Below, piece by piece: positions 22,473-33,561 of a DNA stretch of 64,000 nucleotides (positions are counted from its first letter, which is position 1; every line of letters starts with the position of its first letter). The stretch spans positions 5,318,926 through 5,382,925 of the forward strand of contig CM039128.1 of NCBI GenBank assembly GCA_022036555.1, given 5' to 3'. This DNA is from Microstegium vimineum. Lineage: Eukaryota > Streptophyta > Magnoliopsida > Poales > Poaceae. The notes below the pieces were generated by a model, which had not been told where the DNA came from, made no database searches, and saw only the letters and a list, made by a program, of their open reading frames with translations. A program made the translations under genes and the position numbers.

Positions 22473-22480
22473 TGACGTCA
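22473..22480 (+). promoter_or_regulatory. ocs/as-1-like palindrome TGACGTCA upstream of GST2
   Basis: A perfect TGACGTCA lies about 330 bp upstream of the GST2 ATG and about 130 bp upstream of its TATA-like TATAAGTA (22610-22617). The surrounding block (22316-22500) matches the region upstream of GST1. It is a candidate TGA-bZIP site for induction by xenobiotics or salicylate. Confidence 0.55.
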
Positions 22481-22609
22481 CGCGTTCACCTTCCCGTTGA
22501 CCAAACACCCAATTCACTTCTTCTTCTTCTTCTTCCCCTCCCCCAAGCAGCAGCGTGAGCGTCAGCGCGAGCGTCATCTCTCATCTCTCCTCTGCCTCTC
22601 TCGCTCATG

Positions 22610-22617
22610 TATAAGTA
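22610..22617 (+). promoter_or_regulatory. Conserved TATA-like element and leader of GST2
   Basis: TATAAGTA is followed directly by the leader motif GCCTGCAGCAGGC. The same leader motif precedes GST1 (near 18626), and TATAAGTA plus the motif precedes GST3 (28123-28130), so this is the shared core promoter of the duplicated genes. Confidence 0.55.
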
Positions 22618-22809
22618 GCAGCCTGCAGCAGGCAGAAGCTTCACATCAATCCACCCTCCATTTCTAGCTGTTCTGTTCATCTTAATTTGATCCATCCTTT
22701 GCATCGTCGATCGGATCTCGCGCGCACGCACATAAGGAGAACTAGCTAGAGCTAGTTGTATAGCACTCGTGAGAGCGGAAGCGGACAGCGGAGCAGAGCA
22801 GAGGAAGCC

Positions 22810-24030
22810 ATGGCGGTGAAGGTGTACGGGTGGGCTATCTCGCCGTTCGTGTCCCGGGCTCTGCTGGCGCTGGAGGAGGCCGGCGTTGACTACGAGATCG
22901 TCCCCATGAGCCGCGAGGCCGGCGACCACCGCCTCCCGGAGCACCTCGCCAGGAACGTAAGTACCAGCTGTCTCTCCCTCACTCTCGACCCACCAAGAAT
23001 CTGTTTGTTGGTTTCAGGCTATGTTTTATTGTCTCGGACAAAGATTCGAAACCAATTCGACCAGAAATTCATATATAATTTATATAGCGACTTGAACTTT
23101 TCGATTAGAAATGACTCATTTCACCGAACAAGACCTTAATTATCCTGTGCTTATTAATTGATGCAGCCTTTCGCGAAGGTGCCGGTGCTCGAGGAAGGCG
23201 ACCTCACACTCTTCGGTAAGTTCATATCATCATCCAATAGGCGTGTCTTATATCTACTCCTTGTTTTTTTTTTCTTTCCAAGTTATACTCTCTCGGTCAC
23301 AACTCACAACAAGATCAGAAATCTATTTAAATAGATTTGTTATAAAAATATATTTCGTGGTTAATCTAGTAATATTTACCTAATAAAAATATTATTTTAT
23401 ATATGTATATATATTTAATCAAATCTAAGATTATTTAACTCATTTTTAAGGTTATTTAAATCTTTGACAGATGTGATCGAGATTTACATTTTTTAAGATG
23501 GATTGAGTAATAATAATTCACTGTTTCGTTATAAGCGTGTGATTCTCTATATTTTTCCAGAATCCCGTGCGATTGCAAGGCACGTTCTGCGCAAGCACAA
23601 GCCAGAGCTCTTGGGCTCCGGCAGCCTGGAGCAGGCAGCCATGGTGGACATGTGGCTTGAGGTGGAGGCCCACCAGCTGAGCCCGCTGGCAATCGCCATC
23701 GTCGTCGAGTGCATCTTCGCGCCGTTCATCGGCCGCGAACGCAACCAGGCGGTCGTCGATGAGAACGTGGAAAAGATGAAGAAAGTGCTAGAGGTGTATG
23801 AGGCACGGCTCAGCCAGAGCAAGTACCTCGCCGGCGACTTCCTCAGCCTCGCCGATCTTAGCCACTTCACCATCTTGCACTGCTTCATGGCCACCGAGTA
23901 TGCCTCTCTAGTACAGGCGCTCCCGCATGTTGGCGCTTGGTGGGACAGCCTCGCCGCGCGACCGGCGGCCAAGAAGGTGGCGGAGTTTATGCCGGTCGGC
24001 ACGATCGGGGCACCCAAGAAAGAAGAGTGA
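22810..24030 (+). CDS. Phi-class glutathione S-transferase (GST2 of cluster)
   Basis: Three exons, 22810-22956, 23167-23215 and 23561-24030, encode 221 residues. The ATG is in GCCATGG context. Likely catalytic Ser11 lies in 'ISPFVSRAL'. The glutathione-site segment reads FAKVPVLE instead of the FGKVPVLE of GST1 and GST3, a small change in the loop before the cis-proline. The C-terminal domain has the family signatures 'VLEVYEARLSQSKYLAGDF' and 'LADLSHF'. All splice sites are GT-AG. Intron 2 carries a Stowaway-like MITE at the same place as in GST3, so these two genes are sister copies. The gene appears intact and is probably stress-inducible given the upstream TGACGTCA. Confidence 0.95.
23288..23507. 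mobile_element. Stowaway-like MITE in intron 2 of GST2
   Basis: The element is flanked by TA, begins CTCTCTCGGTC and ends GATGGATTGAG. Its AT-rich interior shares blocks with the element in intron 2 of GST3 (28634-28785). The terminal inverted repeats are degraded. Confidence 0.6.
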
Positions 24031-24180
24031 TTATGAAAGTTGGTGTTCATGTGTGTGTTGTGCTTAATTACTTTCTCGTGTGTACGCGGTGCTTTGTGAT
24101 TTTTATATTGTATTTTGATGTTTCCCCCACTGAATAATAGATATTTAAATTTTTTATGTATTTCATTACAATAAGCAAAG

Positions 24181-24350
24181 CGGGTCGTGCCATGCCGGCC
24201 CACGTGTCTAGGGTAAGCCTAGGCACGGCCTGCTCCTCCGGGCCATGCCAACCCGGGCCCATTGTTGACCGGGCTAGGTTGTGCTTGGGCCGGGGGAAAA
24301 AACGGACTCATGTCGGACTAACGGGCTCGGGCTACATGGACATCTATAAG
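24181..24350. repeat. hAT-like MITE remnant
   Basis: The sequence is dense in GGGCCGTGCC/GGCCCGG words and ends with GGGCTACATGGACATCTATA, a pattern typical of small non-autonomous hAT elements in grasses. I could not define both ends or a target duplication. Confidence 0.4.
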
Positions 24351-24415
24351 TGGGAGAAGTTTGCTAGGATCAAAATGTGCAAAGAGTGAGGTAGAGCCGA
24401 CCAACATCTATTAAA

Positions 24416-25560
24416 GGACCCCAAGGGCTAGCCTATGACTCTTACGGGGCATTCAGACTCCTCGTCTGAACCATCTCTCAGGGTCCCGACCAATCACCGT
24501 GGGTCCAGACCCCTTCCTCAGCTAACCGCTTACTACCACATGTCTCCATCAATTTGAATTCAACCGTTGCCACCTTCTCGCGCATGTGTGGACTCCCTAT
24601 CAGTACCGCCACAGTGATGCGTCCGGACCAATCTTCCTTGGTCTGGATCGATCCACTAAGGTTCTATAGAGCGTAAATGTGTCCGGACTCGGTCTGGTTG
24701 CGCCGTCTGGACCAATGTGCATGGTCCATACCCTTCTCCTCATGCCACATCACCAAATCCTCGTCAACTGGACTTGGAGACAATGGTCTGGACGCCCTAA
24801 CACGCTAGGGTTTGGAAGCTTTCCGAAGAGCTCCAAAATCATCTAAATAGGTTTGGACATGGTCCGGACAGAGACTTAGGATCGATCTCCATGGTTCGGA
24901 GCTCGCGTACACACAGTGCCAAGCTAGGGTTAGGTTCCGGAGACATCACCAATGGTCTGGACCACCCAAACCCCTTAATTTGGAGCTCCTCTTATGCTCT
25001 TTTTTCAACTTCTATCTTCAACCCATATTCTCATATGCTAACACCAAGATGTTTCACCACTTGTGCATATGTTAGCATTTTATCAAACATTTTCAATGGT
25101 CAAAAGTTAGATCACTGGGTCCTAATACATATGCATGTATGATTTCACATAGTGGCATTTTGATAATTGCAATCACAAACGACTTCTCTTTCTTAATAGT
25201 ATGACTATCAATCCTAAATGTGATCACACTCTCTATAGTGTCTTCATCACTAAACCAAAAATACATCCTATAGTTATACCTTTGCTTTGAATCCATTTTT
25301 GTTTTTCTCTTTCTTCTTTTCCAAATGTAGAGCACTTGATCAACACTTGTGTCCATCACCATTTTTATGATCACTTGTCTAGCTCCATCACTTGGATTGG
25401 ATCATCTTGTCTCATCTACACACTTAGGCATGAGTTAGTCCAATATGTTTCATCATCGAACCAAAACCAATCTAGAGCTTTTAAGGTGGTGACAGTCATG
25501 TTCGTCCTTTGTAATCCCTAAGTACAAGAGGATGTAGGAGTCTAAATTGTCACATGAGGT
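24416..25560. repeat. Unclassified LTR-like repeat with GGTCYGGAC motifs
   Basis: From 24416 to about 24970 there are many copies of GGTCTGGAC/GGTCCGGAC, like those in the Copia LTR at 46881. The following part to 25560 is AT-rich without coding signal. It may be a degraded LTR fragment. No termini are recognisable. From 25561 to 25951 I see nothing but AT-rich spacer. Confidence 0.35.
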
Positions 25561-25951
25561 TACTAGCAGACCAATACTCGGTGTTCTCTGATGTGCATTA
25601 TTCTTATAGTTAATCTTAATTGTATAACTTATATGATTACTTACTAATCTTTGTATGACTATAATAGAACTTGCCTACTCTACTTAGGTTTATTCTTTTA
25701 TTCTGTTTTACCTTACTCTAGAGGAATATAAATATGTGAATCCATTATCTATCAATTATTATCATTTACCCCTTTATTAGCATGTGATTTACTTGTAAGT
25801 ATGTTATTTGATTCTTACTCATATGCCAATCTTGATCAATCTAAAAACTTTTTTTTGGGAAAAAATAAATAACGATACCCTAAATACTTTAGGTGAAATG
25901 TTCGATAGATCCATACGCTTATGGATAATTAATCTAACACTTTTTCTATAG

Positions 25952-26286
25952 TTCAGGTGCCTGAAATTTAAGATGATTTCAGGCAACACTAATATACCAC
26001 CAACTAGTATAAGTTATTTCTTAATTTTTTTATTTGTCTTTGTGTTATATATTAAAATTTTGTCCTTGTCCTCCTATAGAAATAATTGTAATTGTTAAAT
26101 TGTCTTTGTGCCAACATATATAAGATTTTGTCAGGTTTATAGTTTTGTCTAACAAGTTTTTTTATTTCTAAAATCAAAATTGCAGACTATGTCTACATAA
26201 ATTACAACGAGGTGAAACTATAATTATAGTATAAAATATATGCAATAACTATTGCCTAAAAAAAAACTAAATTTCAGGCACCTGAA
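25952..26286. mobile_element. MITE with 19-bp perfect inverted ends
   Basis: TTCAGGTGCCTGAAATTTA at 25952-25970 is matched exactly in inverse at 26268-26286. The 335-bp element is AT-rich and non-coding. No clear target duplication was found, so the superfamily is left open. Confidence 0.6.
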
Positions 26287-26501
26287 ATTTAGCAAATCAC
26301 TTAATCTAATTTCGTAATAAGCTAGGTATACTTAGTAACATTACTGGATTATAGTAATGACGATAAAAAATACACCATCGATGGCACGAGCTCAGGCATC
26401 GTGAAGCGACTACGCCTCTCGCGGTGGCTGTAGTGAGAAGCGAAGACGCGCTCCTAGCGACGGCTCCCAAGGAGCGGATGCTAGATATTAATGGTGAGGA
26501 T

Positions 26502-27008
26502 TAAAGCTGGATAACGAGGTAGTTCGGCTTGTTAAGGTTCGTTAGGATAACGAGCTAGCTCGGCTCGGCTCGTTATCCTAACGAGTCAGAAAGCTAGCTC
26601 GACTCGGCTCGTTAAAAGCTCGAGCTGGCTTGTTAAGCTCGCGAGCCAGGTATAAAAAAAATCACAAAATAAAATATTTGCAATTATTTAAAACTTGATA
26701 ATAGTAATAATACAAAAATTAAATATCTAACCATCTTAAATTGAATAAAAAATTAATATGTGTAAACATATATGCTGTAGTATACTAATATATAACAATT
26801 TATCTAAGTTATGCTACTTTTTTCTTTAAAATTGTGGCTCGTTTGGCTCGTGAGCGGCTCGCGAGTTGGCTTGAGTTGGCTCGTTATAGCTAACGAGCTA
26901 AAACCTTGGCTCGGCTCGGCTCGTTATCTTAACGAGCCGAGTCGAGTCGAGCCGAGGCAGCCACGAGCCGAGCGAGCTAACGAGCTTCGAGTTTTTCGTT
27001 CAGCCTTA
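26502..27008. mobile_element. Non-autonomous hAT element (507 bp) with 8-bp target duplication
   Basis: The 8-bp direct repeat GTGAGGAT occurs at 26494-26501 and 27009-27016. The ends are inverted (TAAAGCTGGATAACG versus TAAGGCTGAACG on the other strand). The interior consists of many CTCGGCTCGTTA/AACGAGCC words in both orientations around an AT-rich centre. The 8-bp duplication places it in the hAT superfamily. Confidence 0.85.
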
Positions 27009-27035
27009 GTGAGGATGTTTTGAGAGGAAACAAAT

Positions 27036-27760
27036 CCAATTTTCCTCCCTCAACTTTGGTGTCAGTCTATCGCTTGGATTATCAGGTAGCTTATCATCCA
27101 CCGAACAATGTTTTTCTCTCACACAAAACAACCAAAACAGCATCAGCCGACTTATCAGCCATCGTAACGATCATATGAAACCAGAAATCTTTCCTCCAAC
27201 TTTGAAAACCGTTCGTATTACATCTCTGACCGGTTTTGCACGATGGCTTTGCTACCGTAACAATGGTTTTGTATTTTTTTAATTTTGTCTAAATCTTTAA
27301 AAATTATATTAAATCACAGAAAAATAGTAAAATAGAAAATTTAAGTTTATTGGACTCCACATGAGTATATCTATATAGTGAATATATAATATGATTTGTT
27401 TTAGTATAAAGTTTTTTTTATTGTAGCTTTAAATCTATATTTTCTGTAATTAATTGGAAAACTTTATATTAAATCATACCATATTATTTGTTCACCACGT
27501 GGAGTCCAATAAATTAGATTTTTTATATTTTAATTTTTCTGTGATTTATTGTGGTTTTCAAAGATTCAACCAAAATAAATAAAAAGAAAGAAAAAAAAGA
27601 CAAAATCATTGTTAATGTATTGTAGTAAAACCAACGTTAAAAACTAGTTAGAGAGGTAAAAAGGACGATTTTCAAAGTTGGAGGAGGTAAGATTTCTGAT
27701 TTATTTATACTTAAGAAGGAAAAACGAAAACAATCTAAAGTTGAGGGAGTAAAATTATAC
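27036..27760. mobile_element. Fold-back element with long inverted arms
   Basis: The outer arms match (AATTTTCCTCCCTCAACTTT near 27041 against its inverse near 27735), and inner arms match at many blocks. An example is TTGGACTCCACATG near 27350 against CACGTGGAGTCCAATAAA near 27497. The centre of symmetry is near 27440. The arms are roughly 300 bp each and diverged. There is no ORF. Confidence 0.65.
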
Positions 27761-27914
27761 TTTTTCCTTCAGGTTCGTATTGATTGATGAAAGGTACGTG
27801 GGCTCTTTATTGGACCATAGAGTGGGCTGAAAATTTGAACTGGGTGAAATATTTTGGCAAGATCCAAATTATTTCAGGCTGGTCTGTTGCGGTCAAATCC
27901 TCAAGAACTTTGTC

Positions 27915-28080
27915 CATATCTATATCTATATATCTATATGTCTATACTTAATAATAATCTATATATATATCTATATCTATACCTATACTTATCAACAATT
28001 ATTAAGTATAGATATATATATATATATATATTATTAAATATATATATATATATATTACCTATATCTATACTTAATAAATA
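27915..28080. repeat. TATC/TA microsatellite upstream of GST3
   Basis: A run of (TATATC)n, (TA)n and ATTAAGTATAGATA words with internal palindromes ends immediately before the conserved GST promoter block. The homologous upstream region of GST2 with its TGACGTCA is not present on the far side. Confidence 0.85.
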
Positions 28081-28238
28081 ACAACAAAGTCATCTCTAAT
28101 CTCTCCCCCTCTCTAGCTCATGTATAAGTAGAAGCCTGCAGCAGGCAGAAGCAGCACATCCATCCTCCATTTCTAGCTCTTGATCTTTGTGATCGGATCT
28201 CACGCGCACATAAGGACAGCGGAGCTGATCAGGAAGCC

Positions 28239-29564
28239 ATGGCCACGCCGGCGGTGAAGGTGTACGGGTGGGAATTCTCGCCGTTCGTGTCGCGGGCTCT
28301 GCTGGCGCTGGAGGAGGCCGGCGTCGACTACGAGCTCGTCCCCATGAGCTACGAGGCTGGCGACCACCGCAGCCCGGAGCACCTCGCCAGGAACGTAAGT
28401 ACCTCGCTCCCTTCATCGAACCACTATGAATTTGTTTATTTGTTTGTTGGTCTGACTTTCACTCCGCTCATCGGCCATCCCTCGCTTCGCCGACGCCGAC
28501 TGACACGCTTAATTGATCCTGCAGCCTTTCGGGAAGGTGCCGGTGCTCGAGGACGGTGACCTCAAGATCTTCGGTGAGTTCATCATCGTCCATCAGACGT
28601 ATCATATCTACTCCTTAGTCTTTCCAAATTATACTTCCTCACTCAAAAAAGATGAGAAATCTATTTAAATAGGTTTATGATGCGTGATTAATCTAGTAAT
28701 CTCATATATATAACTCTTTTTTAAGATTATTTAAATCTTTCATAGATGTGAGATTTACATTTTTTTAAAGACGGATTGAGTTGAGTAATAATTCAGCCTT
28801 ATATCCTAAGTCAACCTTTTCAACTTTATAAGTAAATATAAGTTTATACAAAAAATATGCTACCACCTTCATTTTTATCAGTATTTTAATAATATACTAT
28901 TTCGGACCTTTGCTCGAGGCATTTTCTGTACCCTTTATTTGAATTTGAATGTATGGGACCAGATGTTAAATTAAAAAGTAAATTACAATTTAGAATTACA
29001 GGAGTAGGCGTGGTGTTTGCTTTGATTCTACGAATTCTAACTTCTAAGCGTGTGATAGACTCATGTATATATATATTTCCAGAATCCCGTGCGATCGCGA
29101 GGCACGTTCTACGCAAGCACAAGCCAGAGCTATTGGGTACCAGCACTGGCGGCAGCCTGGAGCAGGCGGCCATGGTAGACGTGTGGCTGGAGGTAGAGGC
29201 CCACGAGATGGAACCGGTGGTGATCGCCATCGTGAAGGAGTGTATCTTTGCGTCCTACCTCGGCCACGAGCGCAACCAGGCGACTGTCGACGAGAATGTC
29301 GAGAAGCTAAAGAAGGTGCTGGAGGTGTACGAGGCGCGGCTGAGCCAGAGCAAGTACCTCGCCGGCGACTTCCTCAGCCTCGCCGACCTCAGCCACTTCA
29401 CCATCATGCACTTCTTCATGGCCACCGAGTATGCCGCTCTAGTTCAGGCGCTCCCGCATGTTGGCGCCTGGTGGGACAGCCTCGCCGTGCGCCCAGCGAC
29501 GAAGAAGGTGGCAGAGTTCATGCCGGTCGGCACGGCCGGATCGGCACCCAAGAAAGAAGAGTGA
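28239..29564 (+). CDS. Phi-class glutathione S-transferase (GST3 of cluster)
   Basis: Three exons, 28239-28394, 28525-28573 and 29083-29564, encode 228 residues with GT-AG introns. The core promoter is TATAAGTA at 28123-28130 followed by the shared leader motif. Likely catalytic Ser14 lies in 'FSPFVSRAL'; note the acidic EF before it where the paralogues have AI or TI. FGKVPVLEDGD and ESRAIARH complete the glutathione site. The C-terminal domain signatures 'KVLEVYEARLSQSKYLAGDF' and 'LADLSHFTIMHFF' are intact. Intron 2 contains the same MITE as GST2. Upstream conservation stops at about 28086, where the microsatellite begins, so its regulation may differ from GST2. Confidence 0.95.
28634..28785. 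mobile_element. Stowaway-like MITE in intron 2 of GST3
   Basis: It is flanked by TA (28632-28633 and 28786-28787). It shares internal blocks GAAATCTATTTAAATAG, TTAATCTAGTAAT and AGATTTACATTTTTT with the MITE in intron 2 of GST2, and sits at the same place in the gene. It is shorter by an internal loss. Confidence 0.6.
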
Positions 29565-30382
29565 TGATGAATAGTGATGTGTGTGTTGTGTTGAATTACT
29601 TTCTCATGCATGTGCTCCTCTGTGGTTTCTGTATTGCTTCCTCCAAAGAATAATACCAATAGTTATTTGGATATATATCGGTCTTCATAACATTTTGCAA
29701 AAATATTTCATTGGATTTCATATCGCAGTGTAGCAGATATCGACATCGAATTTACTAGAAGAATTTTTTTGTAAAACAGTGTTACTATGAATATTATTCT
29801 TTAATAGAAGAAATTTAACATCTTGAGTGTCTTTGTGCTGACCTAAAACTATTGTTTTCAATTTACAACCTTGAACTCTCGATAAAATCTAGATTTTAAC
29901 CTCTCGAACTCCAAAACTAGATCTTGACACTGTTTAGGGTTGGTTTCTGTGCGGTTTTGGTGTATAGACCGTAACTTTTGATATTTTTCAACTTTTTTAG
30001 AAATCCATCTCAATTGTTTTTAAAATTATATATTTTTTAAGGATTAATTATGGATCTGAGCTGTCGGTTACTGAAGACCGCCTCCACTCACGTGTGGACA
30101 AGCTGACGTGGCAGTCGACGACCACCATTGAATTTTTTTTAGGTAGAAGAAGTCAATCACAGTCGGCCGAGGGAGTGCTTTCCTATCGACACTGACTGTA
30201 CGTGATTGCCCTAAAATATCGGCCCATTTGCCGACGAAGGCCTAGCGGATGTGGGATTGCTGATCAGTATTTTTGCACCTCTTTTTAAGAAAAATCCTAC
30301 GCAAACTTTCTTTTGTATATGGCCTAATATGTTGTCTTCTAGAGGAATATTTGGTCACATCAAATGAAGGCTATAAAAGATA

Positions 30383-30644
30383 CTACCTCGGTCCCTAAAA
30401 AAAATGTAATTGTGGGAATCGTGCCGGTCACAATTGTTCATGTTTGACCATCTTTATATTAAATATTATTAACATTTATGTCTCTAAATAATTTTATTAT
30501 GAAAATTTATTCTATGACTAATCAAATGATACTAGTTTCATATCACGAATCTTAATACGTATTTTATTATATAAATTTAGTCAAAGTTCAAACTATTTGA
30601 CTTCTAAAAAAATGAGAATTACATTCTTTTGGGGACAGAGTTAG
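30383..30644. mobile_element. Stowaway-like MITE (262 bp)
   Basis: TA duplications flank ends CTACCTCGGTCCCTAAAA and CTAACTCTGTCCCCAAAA (inverse of the right end), close to the CTCCCTCCGTCCC consensus of Stowaway elements. The remaining intergenic sequence, 29565-30382 and 30645-30970, shows nothing else recognisable. Confidence 0.8.
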
Positions 30645-30970
30645 TACGTGGCTGGTTTTTTTTAAAGAGAAATCAATATACTACTACGAATAAATTGGAC
30701 GACTAAATTAAAAAAAAAGTTGACCGAAGACCTGGTCTTCTCTTCTCTGATTGATTCCTTTCCTAGATACCCCACCCACCCACTAAAGGCCTGTCCTCGT
30801 CGTCGTATACAAAATTACAAATCGCTAGCGAGCGGCGGAGGCGGCAAGGCAGCACACATCCAAAGTTCACTCCACAGTTGACAGACACGCCGGATTCCCC
30901 AATCCCCACAATTCCCAATTCCCACGAGAGCACAAGCGCAGCAGGATTCAGGAGGAGAGATCGAGCAGAC

Positions 30971-32911
30971 ATGGCGGTGAAGGTGTACGGGTGGACGATC
31001 TCGCCGTTCGTGTCGCGGGTGCTGCTGTGCCTGGAGGAGGCCGGCGTCGACTACGAGCTGGTCCCCATGAGCCGCGCCACCGCCGACCAACGCCACCCCG
31101 ACCACCTCGCCAGGAACGTACGTACTGCTAGTAAATTCCCTGCACTTGCAAGTGCTATACTGATGCCCTTGCTGTCTCCTGCTCTGCTTTTGGTTGCTGC
31201 AGCCGTTCGGGGAGGTGCCGGTGCTTGAGGACGGAGACCTCACCCTCTTTGGTACGCCCGCCAACCCAACCACTAATTCGCTCCATTTTAGTTGCTCTGC
31301 TTTGATTTTGTGCCCGTCCTTGCTTACTAAAATCGCAACAATTATCCGTCGAGTTTCGTGTTCTCATAAATAGGCATGCCTTTTCAACTTCATGCTAGCT
31401 AGGATAAGGCGCTAGCTGACAATTACACTTTTATATATATTCAATTCAATTTCATACAAGATTATAATCATAGATAAATAAATGTTCTTTTCTTTAACAC
31501 GAATGAACATCAACTGAGTAAATTAAGTGTTGGTAAAAACCTCTCCAAATTTAAGGGCACTCTCAACAACAATAACAATAACAACAACAACAACAACAAT
31601 AACCAACTAATGGTTTTCATGTTTATTAGCTATTAAGGCATCAACCAGGCAAAATAGTTACATGGCATTGAAATTCAAGAAGAGAGGAGAAAAAATGATT
31701 TCATAGATAAGAAACTATAAGTGTGTTTGGTTGGGTGGCTTAGCCCACAACCATGCCGGTTCTTAGCTTTTGATCAGGCTTCGGAAATGCAACTAGCCTC
31801 TTAGGCTCTTAGCCAAGCTTCTTAGAAATGCCCATAGTTGCCGTTCCTACTAAGTCAGGCTCTATCCAGCCATTCGTTCGTATCGGTTCACCTTCCCACC
31901 CTGCCCGCGTCCGCCACCACCTCACCCTTGTTAGTTGCCACAGACGCTGCCTCACCCTCGCTAGAGACGAGTGGGAGCTCTCACGTCCACCTCCACCTCA
32001 CCCCTTGTCGGAGACGATTTGGAGCTCAACCATCCATCCGCCTTCGTCTCACCCCTCATTGGAGATGAGTTGGAGCTCTCCCGTTCATCTATTGGACTAA
32101 AGTTCTCAAAAGGGTAAACATACCAGTTGAAGAAGGAGGTGATTCTATATAAACTAAATCAGACAACCAAACATACATAGCCATGTTTAGTTGGTACAAG
32201 CAACCAAACATGTGTTGCCAGTCTTAGTTCTGCTATTCAGATTTGGTGAGGAAGTAAACCAAACACACTTTATATATGTGGTGTAAACTACAACTCACTC
32301 TTGTTGACAAATAGGTACATCCTTAGAGCACCCTAGATAGCAGCAAATTTTCTTTCATTCAAAAATCAAAACAAAAGAATGTCGTCCACCGCCACAAAGT
32401 TTCATAATATATATGTACATTTCTTCTCTGCTCAGAATCCCGAGCGATCGCGAGGCACGTGCTCCGGAAGTACAAGCCGGAGCTGCTGGGATCCGGCAGC
32501 CTGGAGCAGTCGGCGATGGTGGACATGTGGGTGGAGGTGGAGGCGCACCAGCTGCAGGCACCGGCGGGCGCCATCGCCGTCGAGTGCATTGTCGCGCCCG
32601 TCCTCCATGGTCGCGAACGGAACCAGGTCGTCGTCGACGAGAACGTGGAGAAGCTCAAGAAGGTGTTGGAGGTGTACGAGGTGCGGCTGAGCCAGAGCAG
32701 GTACCTCGCCGGCGACGTCCTCAGCTTTGCCGACCTCAGTCACTTCACCATCATGCACTACTTCATGGAAACTGAGTATTCCACGCTGGTCCGGGCGCTC
32801 CCACACGTCAGCGCATGGTGGGAGGGCCTCGCCGCCTGGCCTGCGGCGAAGAAGGTGGCGGAGTTCATGCCGCTCGGCACCGCCACCGGGGCGCCCAAGA
32901 AACAGGAGTGA
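30971..32911 (+). CDS. Phi-class glutathione S-transferase (GST4 of cluster)
   Basis: Three exons, 30971-31117, 31203-31251 and 32436-32911, encode 223 residues with GT-AG introns. Likely catalytic Ser11 is in 'ISPFVSRVL'. This is the most divergent of the four: it has a Cys in 'LLCLEEAG', 'RATADQRHPDH' where the others have an EAGDHR-like stretch, FGEVPVLE in the glutathione loop, and 'DVLSFADLSHF'. Intron 2 is expanded to 1184 bp by a MITE. The promoter lacks the leader motif shared by GST1-3, so it was probably the first to split from the group. The gene looks intact. Confidence 0.94.
31719..32270. mobile_element. MITE with 14-bp inverted ends in intron 2 of GST4
   Basis: AAGTGTGTTTGGTT (31719-31732) is exactly inverted at 32257-32270. 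GTGTGTTTGGTT ends are common in grass PIF/Harbinger- and hAT-like MITEs. The flanks are TAT on both sides but the target duplication is not conclusive. The interior includes a C-rich segment with short open frames and no known domain. Confidence 0.65.
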
Positions 32912-33467
32912 TAAAGCAAGTTATGTGTGTGTTGCGTGTTTAAAGTTTAAACTACACTGTGCTTTCGTACCTGTGACACCTCTTTGTACTTTGTGTTGTT
33001 GTTACTTTTATATTCCCTCACTTTTTGCTGCTTTTATGTATATATATATAACAATGATGAATAACGGGGTTTTGTAAATTATTTAATGTATTCATCACAT
33101 TTTAGAGTGCTCTATAGCCAGCAGATTGCATTGAATTTGGCATTGGATGATATTAAAATGTCGAGGCGCCTCCGCTGCAAACTACAGTAAGAATTTTATT
33201 TGCATTAATTATGCTGTCATATAGACATTTTTATGACATGTTAGTGTATTTAAGAAATTAGTGAAGAAATAGATTTTATTTAGATGTAACTCTTTTATCA
33301 CGGTATGATTACCAACTTTCTTTGAGTTATGAAATTAGACGCCTATAAAACCATGTACATAATGAAACTTTTCTGAGTGTTTTATTCGAGTTTTATTTTA
33401 TTTTATATGTATGTCATAATATTTGTAGAAGAGCCTGTCTATTGGATAACCGTGTGTTTTAGGCCTT

Positions 33468-33561
33468 CCCAACACATGGGTGTTGGGAGGTTGTAAAACA
33501 CCTAAATTGTATTTGTAAAAAGTCCATGTGTTTCTGGGCTACCCAACACACGGTTGTTGGG
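33468..33561. repeat. Two CCCAACAC...GTTGGG palindromes near the left edge of the transposon block
   Basis: Nearly identical palindromes lie at 33468-33487 and 33542-33561 within a GTGTGTTT-rich stretch. They may belong to the terminal region of the DNA transposon that carries the genes at 34.4-46.9 kb, but I found no matching copy at the right side. Other sequence in 32912-34420 has no coding signal. Confidence 0.4.
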
